From assembly GCF_000004075.3 (NCBI RefSeq), contig NC_026659.2:19424272-19488271 (forward strand): a stretch of DNA of 64,000 bases. The letters are read 5' to 3'. The notes beneath the pieces were generated by a model. The model saw nothing but the letters and a program-made list of their open reading frames with translations. It did not search any database and was not told the origin of the DNA. Made by a program: the position numbers and the translations under genes. Of the stretch, positions 10,583 to 20,195 are shown in pieces. Every line of letters begins with the position of its first letter. Positions within the stretch are counted from its first letter, which is position 1. The DNA is from Cucumis sativus. Taxonomy: Eukaryota > Streptophyta > Magnoliopsida > Cucurbitales > Cucurbitaceae.

Positions 10583-12179
10583 AATTTCCAACACTATTGT
10601 TGGAAAGGAACAACAAGATCTTTCAAAGTAAGGAAAGAACTACTATGAAGATTTTAGATGATATTAATTCAAGCAAACGTTTATATACTACTAGTATACC
10701 ATACTAATTCGACTAAAACACTTTCAACGAGACTAGAATTATACAAAATATACTTTAAACCACAATAGTTGAATATCTATTTTGGTAGGGAGGTAGACAC
10801 TACTTACTTGAACAAATAACGACAACGTCCTTGAAGTAAGAGAACTTTCCGCTAATCCTCAATTCAATCAATTATTCAAAATGTCATAAGGTAGTCATAG
10901 GAAGAAAATATAGTTTAAAAACGTTGATAAAAAGTAGAGGTAAAAAAAGTGTAAGTTTCAAAAACTTAAAGCCAAAAACCAAATAGATAACATACAAAAA
11001 TTCTCTTGGAAAGTGTATAGGCTTAAGTTTCAACATACACATTCATACCTTTCCAATGTGTATAACATACATCGTGGTTTATGTTTCAAGCAGAGGGTGT
11101 ATTTCGACATTTTCTAATTTATTCCTCTTGGAAAGATCTAGCATGGTAAGTGGCAAATAAAATTCTACCATACAAAATAAATCTTAATTCACCATCATTT
11201 TTTTGTCTTTCCTTTCAATATAGAACATGTAGTAATTTTTGTTGCTACTATCCTTATTGTAAGAAAGGGAGAGAGAACATACCTATAATTATCAATAATC
11301 ACTTTCCTCTATCCTTCAATCAAAGCAACTCAATAGCAACCATAAACAAAATATCAATAGAAAAATCAAAAGTACTAAAATTCACTTGGAAAATGCATAG
11401 ACAAACAAAAAGACCCTACACACCATCAAAGTTTAAAATCTCACATTTCATTTTTCATTCTCTTTTTCTCAAAGCTTCAGCCCATAGCCATGACATCTCC
11501 CTTGGCCTTGATTTCCTAATTCGAACAAAAAAAATCAATCAAAAATCATCCAAATGCTTCATTGAGGCATTTCATCAAACACATTGTAAGCTACCAAAAT
11601 GTTTCATCACATAGCCAACCATAAAGAAAAAATGTAGATTCAAATTAGAAAAATGATTGTAAACAACAATATTGAATAGGATGGTAGACAAAACAAACAC
11701 ATATCTCATATAAAAGCAAAACTATGAGGGATGTTTTTCATAAAAAGAACCATCAATATATTACATTGTGGGTAAAATGAAAGCATTTGAAGTTAATATA
11801 CTGTATAAATACAAACAATAGAAATAATGGTTGAGATTCACCAGTGAGTTCAGCGGTGCAAGGGGTGTTGGGTGGTTGCGTCGGCTGAAGGAGAGAAAGA
11901 GAGGGATTTCCCGCGTTGTTGACCAAAAGTCTAGTCTTTTCCGGCGTGCGTGAGAGAGGGAGAGAGATGGTTAGCGGAAGGGAGGAAAAATCGAAGAGGG
12001 GCGACGTGTGGATCTTCCACAGAGAAGAAGAAGAAGAGGAGGAGGTAGAGAAAGAGTTTTGGAGATGTTTTATTTTAATAATAAATTATTTAATGTTTTT
12101 AGAATTAGGAAAAAATCTGATTTTAATAAATTTTTTTATTTAAAATAAATTTTATTTTAATAAATTAAATAAAATATTT

Positions 12180-12346
12180 TTTGTATCTTTTATGACACCA
12201 AATAACTGTCGCGGAAAGTAAAATCCAAAAAATTCCGTCTTTTCCCGCCAAAAACGCGGTTTTTTAGCTTTTGTGACAATTTTTTCTTTTCTCCTTTCAA
12301 TTTAGGATGTATACAACTGTCATAGTAGACCACTTTTCTACTAGTG
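12180..12346. repeat. CACTA right subterminal region and terminal inverted repeat
   Basis: Contains AAATAACTGTCGCGG, the GC-rich phrase CCCGCCAAAAACGCG, and CAACTGTCATAGTAGAC leading into the terminal repeat. The same three landmarks occur in the same order at 32,340-32,502, so the two elements belong to one family. Confidence 0.9.
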
Positions 12347-12349
12347 CAT

Positions 12350-13079
12350 ATATGTAGCTAACCTTTTTTTCAAAGAAGTCATCGGATTACATGGAATACC
12401 TAAGACAATAGTCTCTAACAGGGATGTCAAATTCCTAAGTCATTTCTGGAAGACCCTGTGGAAGAAGTTTGATACAACACTGAAATATAGCACCACAGCT
12501 CATCCCCATACCGATGGGTAGACTAAAGTAACCAACAGGACACTAGGCAATTTGATACGCTGTCTTAGTGGCTCTAAACCTAAACAATGGGATTTGTCCC
12601 TCGCACAAGCAGAGTTTGCCTTCAATAACATGAAGAACCAGTCGACTGATAAATGTCCATTTGAGGTCGTATACACTAAACGACCTAGGTTAACATTTGA
12701 CCTTGCATCACTCCCTGCTACCGTAGAAATTCACAAAGAAGCATAAACAATGGCAGAAAGTATTGAAAAGCTGCATAACGAAGTTCATGACCACCTCATT
12801 CAATCAACTGATTCTTATAAGAAAGCAACAGACAATAAGAGAAGACAAGTTATTTTTTCTAAAGGGGATTTAGTAATAGTATACCTAAGGAAGAACATAT
12901 TTCCCGCTGGAACATATAACAAGTTGAAGGATAAACAAATCGGCCCATTTCGCATTCTGGAAAAATATGGAGATAATGCTTTTAAGGTCAAATTCCCTCC
13001 AAATATGATATCCACTAAGTATTCAATATTGCAGATTTGAAGCCCTATTATGCTCCATACGATTTCCACATTGCCGACT
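12350..13079 (+). pseudogene. Integrase core C-terminal half and pol C-terminus
   Basis: The integrase frame resumes after the CACTA element at about 12,350 with [42 protein letters not shown] and then EFAFNNMKNQSTDKCPFEVV (12,621-12,680) follow. The active-site Glu position after H-x-x-T-D-G reads stop-T-K, so both a stop codon and an E-to-K change destroy the catalytic triad. The C-terminal domain has KGDLVIVYLRKNIFPAGTY and PFRILEKYGDNAFKV, ending near ADLKPYYAPYDFHIAD at about 13,079. Confidence 0.85.
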
Positions 13080-13105
13080 AGTGTACTCGTGGTCGAGTCC
13101 AATCT

Positions 13106-13119
13106 GAGGGAGGATGGAA
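13106..13119 (+). other. Polypurine tract
   Basis: GAGGGAGGATGGAA immediately precedes the TG of the 3' LTR. This is where plus-strand DNA synthesis is primed in LTR retrotransposons. Confidence 0.88.
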
Positions 13120-13342
13120 TGATGTAATTACACAATTAAGGTGTTAGTTACAGTTAGGTATTAGTTTTTATTCCTGTTATATTCTGTTTTCTTTAACTAA
13201 TCAGTTGAAATAACTGATTAGTTACACCCAATCAACTGATTGTAAACTACCATTCACATCTATAAATAATCATTCTCCAATTGAGAATGGAAGATTTGAT
13301 TCTTGGATAAAAAAGACCCAAATACAACTTTGAATTACACCA
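13120..13342 (+). repeat. 3' LTR (223 bp)
   Basis: Same length and TG...CA ends as 639-861. I counted 7 substitutions and no indels between the two. It is followed directly by the CTTTG target duplication at 13,343-13,347. Confidence 0.97.
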
Positions 13343-13347
13343 CTTTG

Positions 13348-13771
13348 TCAATATTTTTTATAGTATGTGTATGACTTGATCCAGCAGGATCACGACGTTC
13401 GATGTGATTCTTGAGAAATGCAATCTCATTATCCTTTTCTTCAATGGCCTTCAGGAGCATGTTGATCTTCTTTTCAGGCTCAAACATTCTGTCTTCACTT
13501 GTATCCATGCCAGTCACCATAACCGACATGATATTTGGATGAGGCATCTCCTCATTCGAGCGTTCACATGAGGAAATTTGTTCGTCAATCAAATTATTTT
13601 CTTTGATTATAATTTCACCTTTTGGTGGCTTGGCAGTTGCTCCCAAATATTCTTTGTTACCTCAAATGATGGCATTTACTCAGATGATTGAGTCTCCCTT
13701 GAGCGGCTGCGAGTATTTGACTGTTTGCCGACGTCGCCTGAAGCTTTGTAAGTGTTGCCTTGGGATGTCAT
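13348..13771 (-). pseudogene. Ty3/gypsy gag, N-terminal part of interrupted host element
   Basis: On the minus strand an ATG at 13,771-13,769 begins MTSQGNTYKASGDVGK. A stop lies shortly after (SRSRETQSSE then TGA/TAA region), and the frame continues as KPPKGEIIIKENNLIDEQIS and EKKINMLLKAIEEKDNEIAF with FLKNHIERRD. The last part is a predicted heptad-type coiled coil. The sequence then reads into the insertion site and continues in frame at 638 downwards. This is the start of the same gag as feature 1-638. Confidence 0.85.
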
Positions 13772-13841
13772 GATTTTTTTAGATGTTCTTCAAAAGAGAA
13801 AGAGATGTAAGGTAGAGATTGTCCCACCAGACGTGTCAAAC

Positions 13842-14417
13842 TATTCACACGAGACTTCGAAGAAATGTATTTCGTGGAATTGAACTTTGATATATTGATG
13901 AATATTGCAAATACAATCTCTAGTATTTACTCTTTTGATGCTTTCTCTCGAATACAAGTTAAAACTTAGAACTTCTTGATCTTCGATCTTTAGGATGTTG
14001 TTGTTGCAAGTCGATTTGAACTTCAATCTTCTGGAATTCAAGAACAGTTTGATCTTCCAAGTCTTCAATCTTTCAGAAGTTGTTGATCTCGAGGTTGATA
14101 CGAACTTGCACATCTTGAGAGCTTGTAGAAGTTTGAATCTTCAATTCTTTAGAGTTTCAGTACTTTAGAGCTTCAATTCTTCCTCAACCAAAGACCCTTC
14201 TTTAAAATGAATGACAATGGTCTCTATTTATAGAGAAATTTCATGGGCTTTAGGTGAGTTTGGGCTCATTTGTTTGTTGGGCTTGAACTTGAGCCTATTT
14301 GCAAGTTGGGTTTGGACTTGGGCCCACCTGCTTTTTGGACTTAGGCTTGAGCCCATTTGTTTGTTGGACCTGACTTCATGTGGCGTAATTTAATTGGTCA
14401 AAATTTATTGTTCAACA
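13842..14417 (-). repeat. LTR of the minus-strand Ty3/gypsy host element
   Basis: On the minus strand it begins TGTTGAACAATAAATTTTG (14,417) and ends CTCGTGTGAATA (13,842), about 70 bp before the gag ATG. It contains a TATA-like TCTCTATAAATAGAG at about 14,219-14,233 and several CTTGAAGATTGAAG-type phrases. Its ends match the LTR at 15,734-16,434. The target duplication could not be checked because the partner LTR lies outside the window. Confidence 0.75.
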
Positions 14418-15733
14418 ATTTCCAACATTTAAATTTTTATAATATTTTCCTTTCTCTATAATATTATTGAACTTTTTGATCAAGTCATTTTATAGACTAA
14501 TTTAAACTTTTGCTGCTTGAAAAAGAAAACATATTACGTATTGTATATCTAGTAGATTGTTGTATAAATATATTTTTAAGAAATAAATGTGAGGATGAGA
14601 CAATATGAACAGAAAATAAGTAGTTAATATTCATTTTATCTGCTTTATTTTGATAAATAGTAAATCATTTAAATTTTTATGTGCAACAAAAAAAGGTTTC
14701 ATTGAGTATGTGAGTGGTGGGTGGTGGGTGGTGGGTTTTTTCTTTTTTCTAATTATCAATGCATAAAAAAAAACTTAATTAATAAGAAAATTTTAGGTCC
14801 AAAAATAAATGATAATATTAAAGTTTAAGATTTGTACAAATGAGTAAAATAGTTATAAAAAAAAAAGATATCTCCTCTTAGAATTTTGAAGATAAAATAG
14901 TGTTTTTTTTATAGAAATAGGTAAATATAATCTTGTAGAATAAATTAAAATATAAAATTAAAAAATTCAAGGCTGTGTTGGAATTGACTTCATAATTGAC
15001 AATAGATTGTATATTATTTTCTTACTCTTTTCTATACAAAAACCAATGGTTATAATTCTGTACTTCAAATTAAAAAAATAACTAAAAGAATGATCAAACT
15101 CGATTTCACGAAATTGACTTTGTATCATTTTTTTTTCTAACCTACATGCATATATTTGAGTCTTCCCTAACATTCCAAATTACTACTACAACATAAAAGA
15201 AAGGTCAGAATGATGTTAAATTTAAACAATCATAGAAATTCTAAGGCTAAGAGTGAAGAAGAAGAAAACTAAAGAAATCCCAAGTAGAAGCAAATATTCA
15301 AATGTTTGCCAGAAAAATTGTTGAAGAGAGTTCTTTATATTGATGACAAAAATATAAGTTACGAAACCTTTTAAACTTATATGAATTATTCGATAAATTT
15401 AATCATTAAATAAAGAGATAGATTTTTCCATGTTTTAACTTTTTTATCTCTTAAAATTTTTATAGGTTAAAAGAAGGTTGTGAGAATATAATTAAAAGAT
15501 AATAAATTATTAATATTTTTATTTTATTTTTAATAGTAATAGTAATTAAATCATTTTAACTAAGTAATGTTTTTTATATTATTTTTAATAATTAAATCAT
15601 TTTAATCTTAATATGTCATAAGTAAGCAAAAAAATAAACACAATTAAAATTAGAAAATATCATTTAAACAAAATAGTTAAAAAATGATTCTCCATAATAG
15701 GTAATAAGATAAAATAAATTACAAAAGTAATAT
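14418..15733. other. AT-rich stretch without recognised genes
   Basis: Long A and T runs and no supportable open frame. A GGTGGGT-type triplet repeat at about 14,714-14,736 is the only ordered sequence I see. Confidence 0.6.
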
Positions 15734-16434
15734 TGTTCGCACGAGATTTCCGGAGAAATTTAATTCGTGGACTTGAACTTGGAGTTGATGTTGTATTTTT
15801 GTTGATTTGATGCGATGCGGTTCAATCTCTAGAATTTGATCCTCTGATTCTCTCTCAACTGGATGCTTCAGCTTGATTTGGAGGAAGCGAAGCACGTGAT
15901 GTTCTTGAAGTTGGAGCCTTGATGTTCTTGAAGTTGGAGCCTTGGAAGAAAGCTTGTATAGCTTGTATCTTTAAAGAAGCTTCAATCTTCGAGGATGGTC
16001 GACTTTAGGAGTTAGGGAGTCTTCTAGCTCTTGGAAGAATTCTCTCTGGATCTTCTAGAGTCAAAATTTTCCAACCCCTACAAATGGGCTTTATGGGTTT
16101 GAACCTGGTTGGTCCATGGACCAGACCCATGGGCTCAACCATATGGACTTAGGTTATATTTAGTTTTTGGGCTCAATTAAGCTTATTTTTTTGGCTTAAT
16201 TGAACTTAGTCCAAGTAAATAATATTTAATTGAACTAAAATGATTAACTTAATCCAACGATTAATATGAAAACATGTGGCATTATTAGAATGACCAATTT
16301 ATTTATTTTAACTCTTTAATTTGGAGCATATGTCAATTTTAATTAGTCCCAAATTTAATTATTTGTACTTTTCATCATTAACTTAATAAATGATGTGGCA
16401 ACTTGTGATTGGTCTCAAAATTTCTTATTCAACA
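15734..16434 (-). repeat. LTR, 701 bp, minus orientation
   Basis: On the minus strand it begins TGTTGAATAAGAAATTTTG and ends TCTCGTGCGAACA. A polypurine tract (GAAAAGGGGGCATT, 16,448-16,435) precedes it, so it is the 3' LTR of a minus-strand element whose body extended to the right. A 34-bp phrase containing GATGTTCTTGAAGTTGGAG is tandemly repeated at about 15,898-15,945. No convincing 5-bp duplication flanks it. Confidence 0.75.
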
Positions 16435-17190
16435 AATGCCCCCTTTTCGAGATTTATGCACGTATATGGGTGAATGAATCTCGGAAAAGATAAATTTGAA
16501 GTCAAAGTACGAGTTTTTTTTTTTTTACTCAATTCAACGTATCAAATTAATCAAACTATGAATTTAGTACGTGAGTTTGATTTAAATTTAAAATAAGGGT
16601 TGGAATATGGCCAAACCTTAAAAAAATTCAAAGTTTTATTTCCCACTTAATTTTATTTGAGAGAAAAAAAATTTAATATGATGATTTTTTTTTTTAAGTA
16701 AAATTTGGAATATAACCAAAATTTTAATTTTGAAATAAGGATAAGGTTTCTACCGTACCTTAATTTATCTTGGGGATGCATAAGAATTTGGAATGACCAA
16801 TTTTAATTTGAGATAAAAAATCAGGTCCTCAATCGTAGGTAAAGTTGGATTTATGGCTCCGATTTAAATTCATGATAAAAAGGAGGTCAGATATGCAAGT
16901 TAATTTAACTTGAATTTTGAAATTGAGAATATTTATCTATATATATATATATATATATATATATTTTAAAAAATGTTGAAATTTTTAAATATTTTAAATA
17001 TCTCAATAAAAGTTAAACTTGAGATTTATCCAAAAAAAATAATAATTTAAAATAAAATAAGATAATTGGATTATCTTTTCTTTATATATATATATTTTTA
17101 AAAATCATTCATATTCCTTTTAGGAATTGGATTTGTTTAAAAAAAAATAATTAAATATCATTCCTAATCCTTTTAGGAATTGGATTTGTT
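16435..17190 (-). other. Non-coding 3' body of a retroelement, decayed
   Basis: Lies upstream, in minus-strand sense, of the LTR at 15,734-16,434. Its first 90 bp match 23,680-23,762 in opposite orientation. It contains an (AT)n run at about 16,938-16,964 and a repeated CTTTTAGGAATTGGATTTG (17,117-17,135 and 17,171-17,189). No coding frame. Confidence 0.55.
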
Positions 17191-17193
17191 GGA

Positions 17194-17205
17194 CTTATAA
17201 ATAGA
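17194..17205 (+). promoter_or_regulatory. TATA-box candidate
   Basis: ACTTATAAATAG fits the plant TATA consensus and is followed by a C/T-rich leader with repeated CCTCATCCAA phrases. It would direct plus-strand transcription through a long T tract and into the 112-bp repeats. No coding frame follows, so it could be a retroelement promoter. Confidence 0.45.
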
Positions 17206-17392
17206 CTCATACCCCACTCACTTATACCTCATCCAACGTTTATTCCTCATCCAATCAGCAGAAAGGTATAGAAAACTTTTCTTCTCCCTTTCTCTTTTTT
17301 TCTCTTTTTTTTGTGTGTGTGTGTTTTTTTTTTTTTTTTTTTATTCTGTTTTGTTTTGTTGTTTTTTTTTTTTTTTTTGTTTTTTTTTTGCA

Positions 17393-17917
17393 GGAATGAC
17401 TTTGTCGAGCTTCTTCTAGAGACGATCGGGCTTCTGCCGTCAGATCTACCGCCCTAGTAGGAGAGATCGGACTTTGTCATCGTCAGACTTCAATCTTCGT
17501 TTGCAGAAATGACTTTGTTGAGCTTCTTGTAGGGACGATCGAGCTATTGCCGTCAGATCTATCGCCCTAGTAGGAGAGATCGACTCTGTCATCGTCGGGC
17601 TTCGATTTTCGTTTGCAGAAATGACTTTGTTGAGCTTCTTCTAGGGACGATTGGGCTTTTGCCGTCAGATCTATCGCCTTAGTAGGAGAGATCGACTCTG
17701 TCATCGTTGGGCTTCAATCTTCGTTTGCAGAAATGACTTTGTTGAGCTTCTTCTAGGGACGATTGGGCTTTTGCCGTCAGATCTATCGCCTTAGTAGGAG
17801 AGATCGACTCTGTCATCGTTGGGCTTCAATCTTCGTTTGCAGAAATGACTTTGATGAGCTTCTTCTAGGGACGATCGGGCTTTTGCCGTCAGATCTATCG
17901 CCCTAGTAGGAGAGGTT
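17393..17917. repeat. Minisatellite, 112-113 bp unit, about 4.7 copies
   Basis: Starts of the unit (AATGACTTTG) occur at 17,395, 17,508, 17,620, 17,732 and 17,844, so spacing is 113, 112, 112 and 112 bp. Each unit includes CCGTCAGATCTA, CCTAGTAGGAGAG and TTCGTTTGCAG. Copies 3 and 4 look nearly identical, implying recent expansion. It follows a T-rich tract ending in a GCAG acceptor-like sequence. No frame stays open through the units. Confidence 0.95.
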
Positions 17918-17929
17918 AGGGAACATTTC

Positions 17930-18380
17930 CAACTGAACCCATATTTTTGGGTCAACTGGGTTGATCACAATCCAAATAACCCAAATTATATTCTCAACAC
18001 AACCCAACTCAATCCTTAAAATATGGGTTGAGTTGGGTTGGGTTGTATTTTCTTTTTCATTCTTAATGTTTGTAAAATTTAAAATTGTTGTACATGGTAT
18101 ATCGATAAATACACGCTTCCAAAAATTGAAACATCCATAAATTCAAAGTTTCAAACATAATCCATAAATATTAAATAAATAATAAAATAAAAAATATAAA
18201 AAATTATTAATTTTGGTTGGGTTGGATTGGGTTGAACCAAATTTCAACCCCAACCTGAGACCCAACCTAACCCATAAAATACCAAAATTTTCAACTCAAC
18301 CCAACTCAACTTACATTTTAAACTAACCTAACTCAACCGATATAATATGGGTTGGATAGTCCGGGTTGTCGATTTATTTG
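17930..18380. repeat. GGGTTGGGTT-type inverted repeat element
   Basis: Dense AACCCAACTCAA and TTGAGTTGGGTTGG motifs face each other at about 17,970-18,050 and 18,215-18,375, separated by AT-rich DNA. The layout suggests a small non-autonomous DNA transposon or foldback repeat. A weaker copy lies at 43,800-44,170. I could not fix ends or a target duplication. Confidence 0.6.
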
Positions 18381-18899
18381 AGTTATTCTTACACCTCTAC
18401 TTCCTACTTCCTACTTCCTTTTGTCGCACTCCCCACCCCATCTCACATTTTTCCTCTTTTCTTCCTTCCTCGTTTTCTTTTACTATTGACATTTTTTTAA
18501 GTACTAAACAACGCGTCCGATACACGTAAAAATCACACACGAAAAAATTATAGTTATTATTTAACTTTATATATTTGGAACAACCATTTTAACATTTTCA
18601 TATTTATATTTTTTTTCATATTCGTTGAGTGAAAAATGAATAGTAAATTTAGAAAATATCATATTATACTATTTCAAATTTTATTTTTTTATTTTAATTA
18701 CAATTTTAGATAAAAGAGTATTTTTTTTTAATGTGAATGTGAAATTGAATATTTCAACCATATAGACATGCACCATTACTGTAAAATGGAGTATTTTTAA
18801 AAATAATACATATATATTTTTAAATAATGACGAAAAAGGGGTAGTATGAAAAGAAATTTTAGAAGTTGGGTATAACTCCAAACTATTGTAAAAATAGGA

Positions 18900-19510
18900 T
18901 AGTTTTGGGTTTTCGAAGGAAATCGTGAACTGGGTACACGATTTCTATTAATCCACGTCACTCATACTTTGACCAGTTTAACCCACGTAAAGGAATTCGA
19001 GTACTAGATACAAAACTTCCTTAAAAAATTACTCATGAAAAATTTGAATATCAAACAATTGCAATAAGGAATTAAATGTTAATAAAAAAAAAACAATCAA
19101 ATTAAAATTGGATGTGATCTCAATTTGATAAGATAACATATTTTTAGGATTAAAAATTGGAATATATATAAAGGAAAAAAATAAAAAAAATTGTTAATAA
19201 GAAAATAATCAAATTGAAATTGAAAATATGAATTTAATAAGAAAATTGAGGGTTATTTTAAAAAATAATGTGTTTTCTATAAAAATAGGGTTGTTTAATA
19301 AGATAAGAATAAGGTAGTTTGACAAACTATTGTAAAAAATAGGTGAATTTTTTAAATTTGACGAAGTCGTGTATCCCGTACACGACTTTCACATTGTACA
19401 TGTCAACACATTTGACCAGCTTGCTCCACGTATGGACCAGTTTGACCCACGTGGAGTCCACGTGGTGACTCGATGACCAAAGTTGTGTACCGGGTACACG
19501 ACTTCCTAAA
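18900..19510. repeat. Palindrome cluster with AAGTCGTGTAC arms
   Basis: Three hairpins occur: 18,919-18,945 (imperfect), 19,364-19,388 (perfect 10-bp arms AAGTCGTGTA / TACACGACTT, 5-base loop) and 19,480-19,504 (AAGTTGTGTACC / GGTACACGACTT). Between them 19,448-19,464 reads CACGTGGAGTCCACGTG, a perfect palindrome with G-box cores. The flanking text (GACCAGTTTGACCCACGT) is also duplicated, so this looks like two copies of one module about 450 bp apart. Confidence 0.85.
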
Positions 19511-20195
19511 AAAATTTAAAAAATTATTAGATTTTAAAAAACTAACTATTTTTAAAATAACAACATTTGTGAAAGACTAATGAAAATAAAAGATGTGAAG
19601 ATTTTAGTTTTTGTAATGTCCAAGGTAAGTGATTATTAATTATAAAAAAAAAATTGATTATTAATTTTTTTTTTTTTGGTTTTCAAAATTTGGCATGGTA
19701 AGTGTTAAAACAAAAAACCAAAGGTAAAACACATCATTAGATGATATTTTGAGTGAATTGATAAGACAAAAACATAAATAATTGTTTTCAACATTCTCAT
19801 TGGATCATTTTCAAATCCTAATTCACTCATCTAAATGTAGCTAAATTTTCATTTTTTTCCCCTCTCTACTAATAATCAAGTATCACAACTTCTCTAACAA
19901 ATTAGTGATATCTTATAAGAAATTTTGCTAATTTATTAACGAAATCTTGTGACTTAAGATAGATCGAGAAAAAATGTTTTGAACGTTTTTTTTTTAATAC
20001 TTGGTTCTCTATTTTAAAAATAATATTATATTTTGATATTATTAAGAGTACTTCTACATCTAAATCACGTATTAGCAACTTCTAATTTATAATTAATTTT
20101 AAAAAGTCCAATTTTTAATTTATACAACTTAAATAAGTTCTAGCAAAATTTAAGAACACTTAAATTATACAACTAAGAATTTTTCTCATCTCCCT

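Larger units (their letters stand above)
6509..12346. mobile_element. CACTA (En/Spm) transposon, 5.84 kb, non-autonomous, with gene cargo
   Basis: The terminal inverted repeats are CATTAGTACAGAAGTGG at the left and, inverted, CACTAGTAGAAAAGTGG at the right. They match at 19 of 22 positions when extended to GGTCTAC, and the left CACTA is mutated to CATTA. The 3-bp target duplication CAT (6,506-6,508 and 12,347-12,349) is diagnostic for CACTA elements. Subterminal arrays of AATAACTGTC/GACAGTTATT-type units lie at 6,535-7,000 and 12,190-12,325. No TNP2-type transposase frame is visible. The inside holds an antisense SEC23 exon and internal repeats. The ends match the element at 28,208-32,502. 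Confidence 0.93.
639..13342 (+). mobile_element. Ty3/gypsy retrotransposon, nested and itself interrupted
   Basis: A complete but dead LTR retrotransposon in plus orientation. It has two 223-bp LTRs, a tRNA-iMet-type primer binding site, gag, protease, RT, RNase H, integrase, a polypurine tract and a 5-bp target duplication. Subtracting the solo LTR (3,965-5,896) and the CACTA element (6,509-12,346) with their duplications leaves about 4.9 kb. Small LTRs, a 5-kb body and the KLKDKQIGPFRILEKYGDN string near the integrase end fit a Reina/CRM-like chromovirus; I see no clear chromodomain. Coding frames carry many stops and shifts. The LTRs differ at 7 of 223 positions by eye (about 3%). Confidence 0.95.

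Noticed and set aside
11150..11614. 154-aa open frame inside the CACTA element
   Set aside because: Composition follows the AT-rich DNA, there is no domain or splice context, and it lies in transposon interior. Chance frame.
17393..17917. Regular repeats considered as a CRISPR-like array
   Set aside because: The units are contiguous 112-bp tandem copies without unique spacers, in a plant genome.
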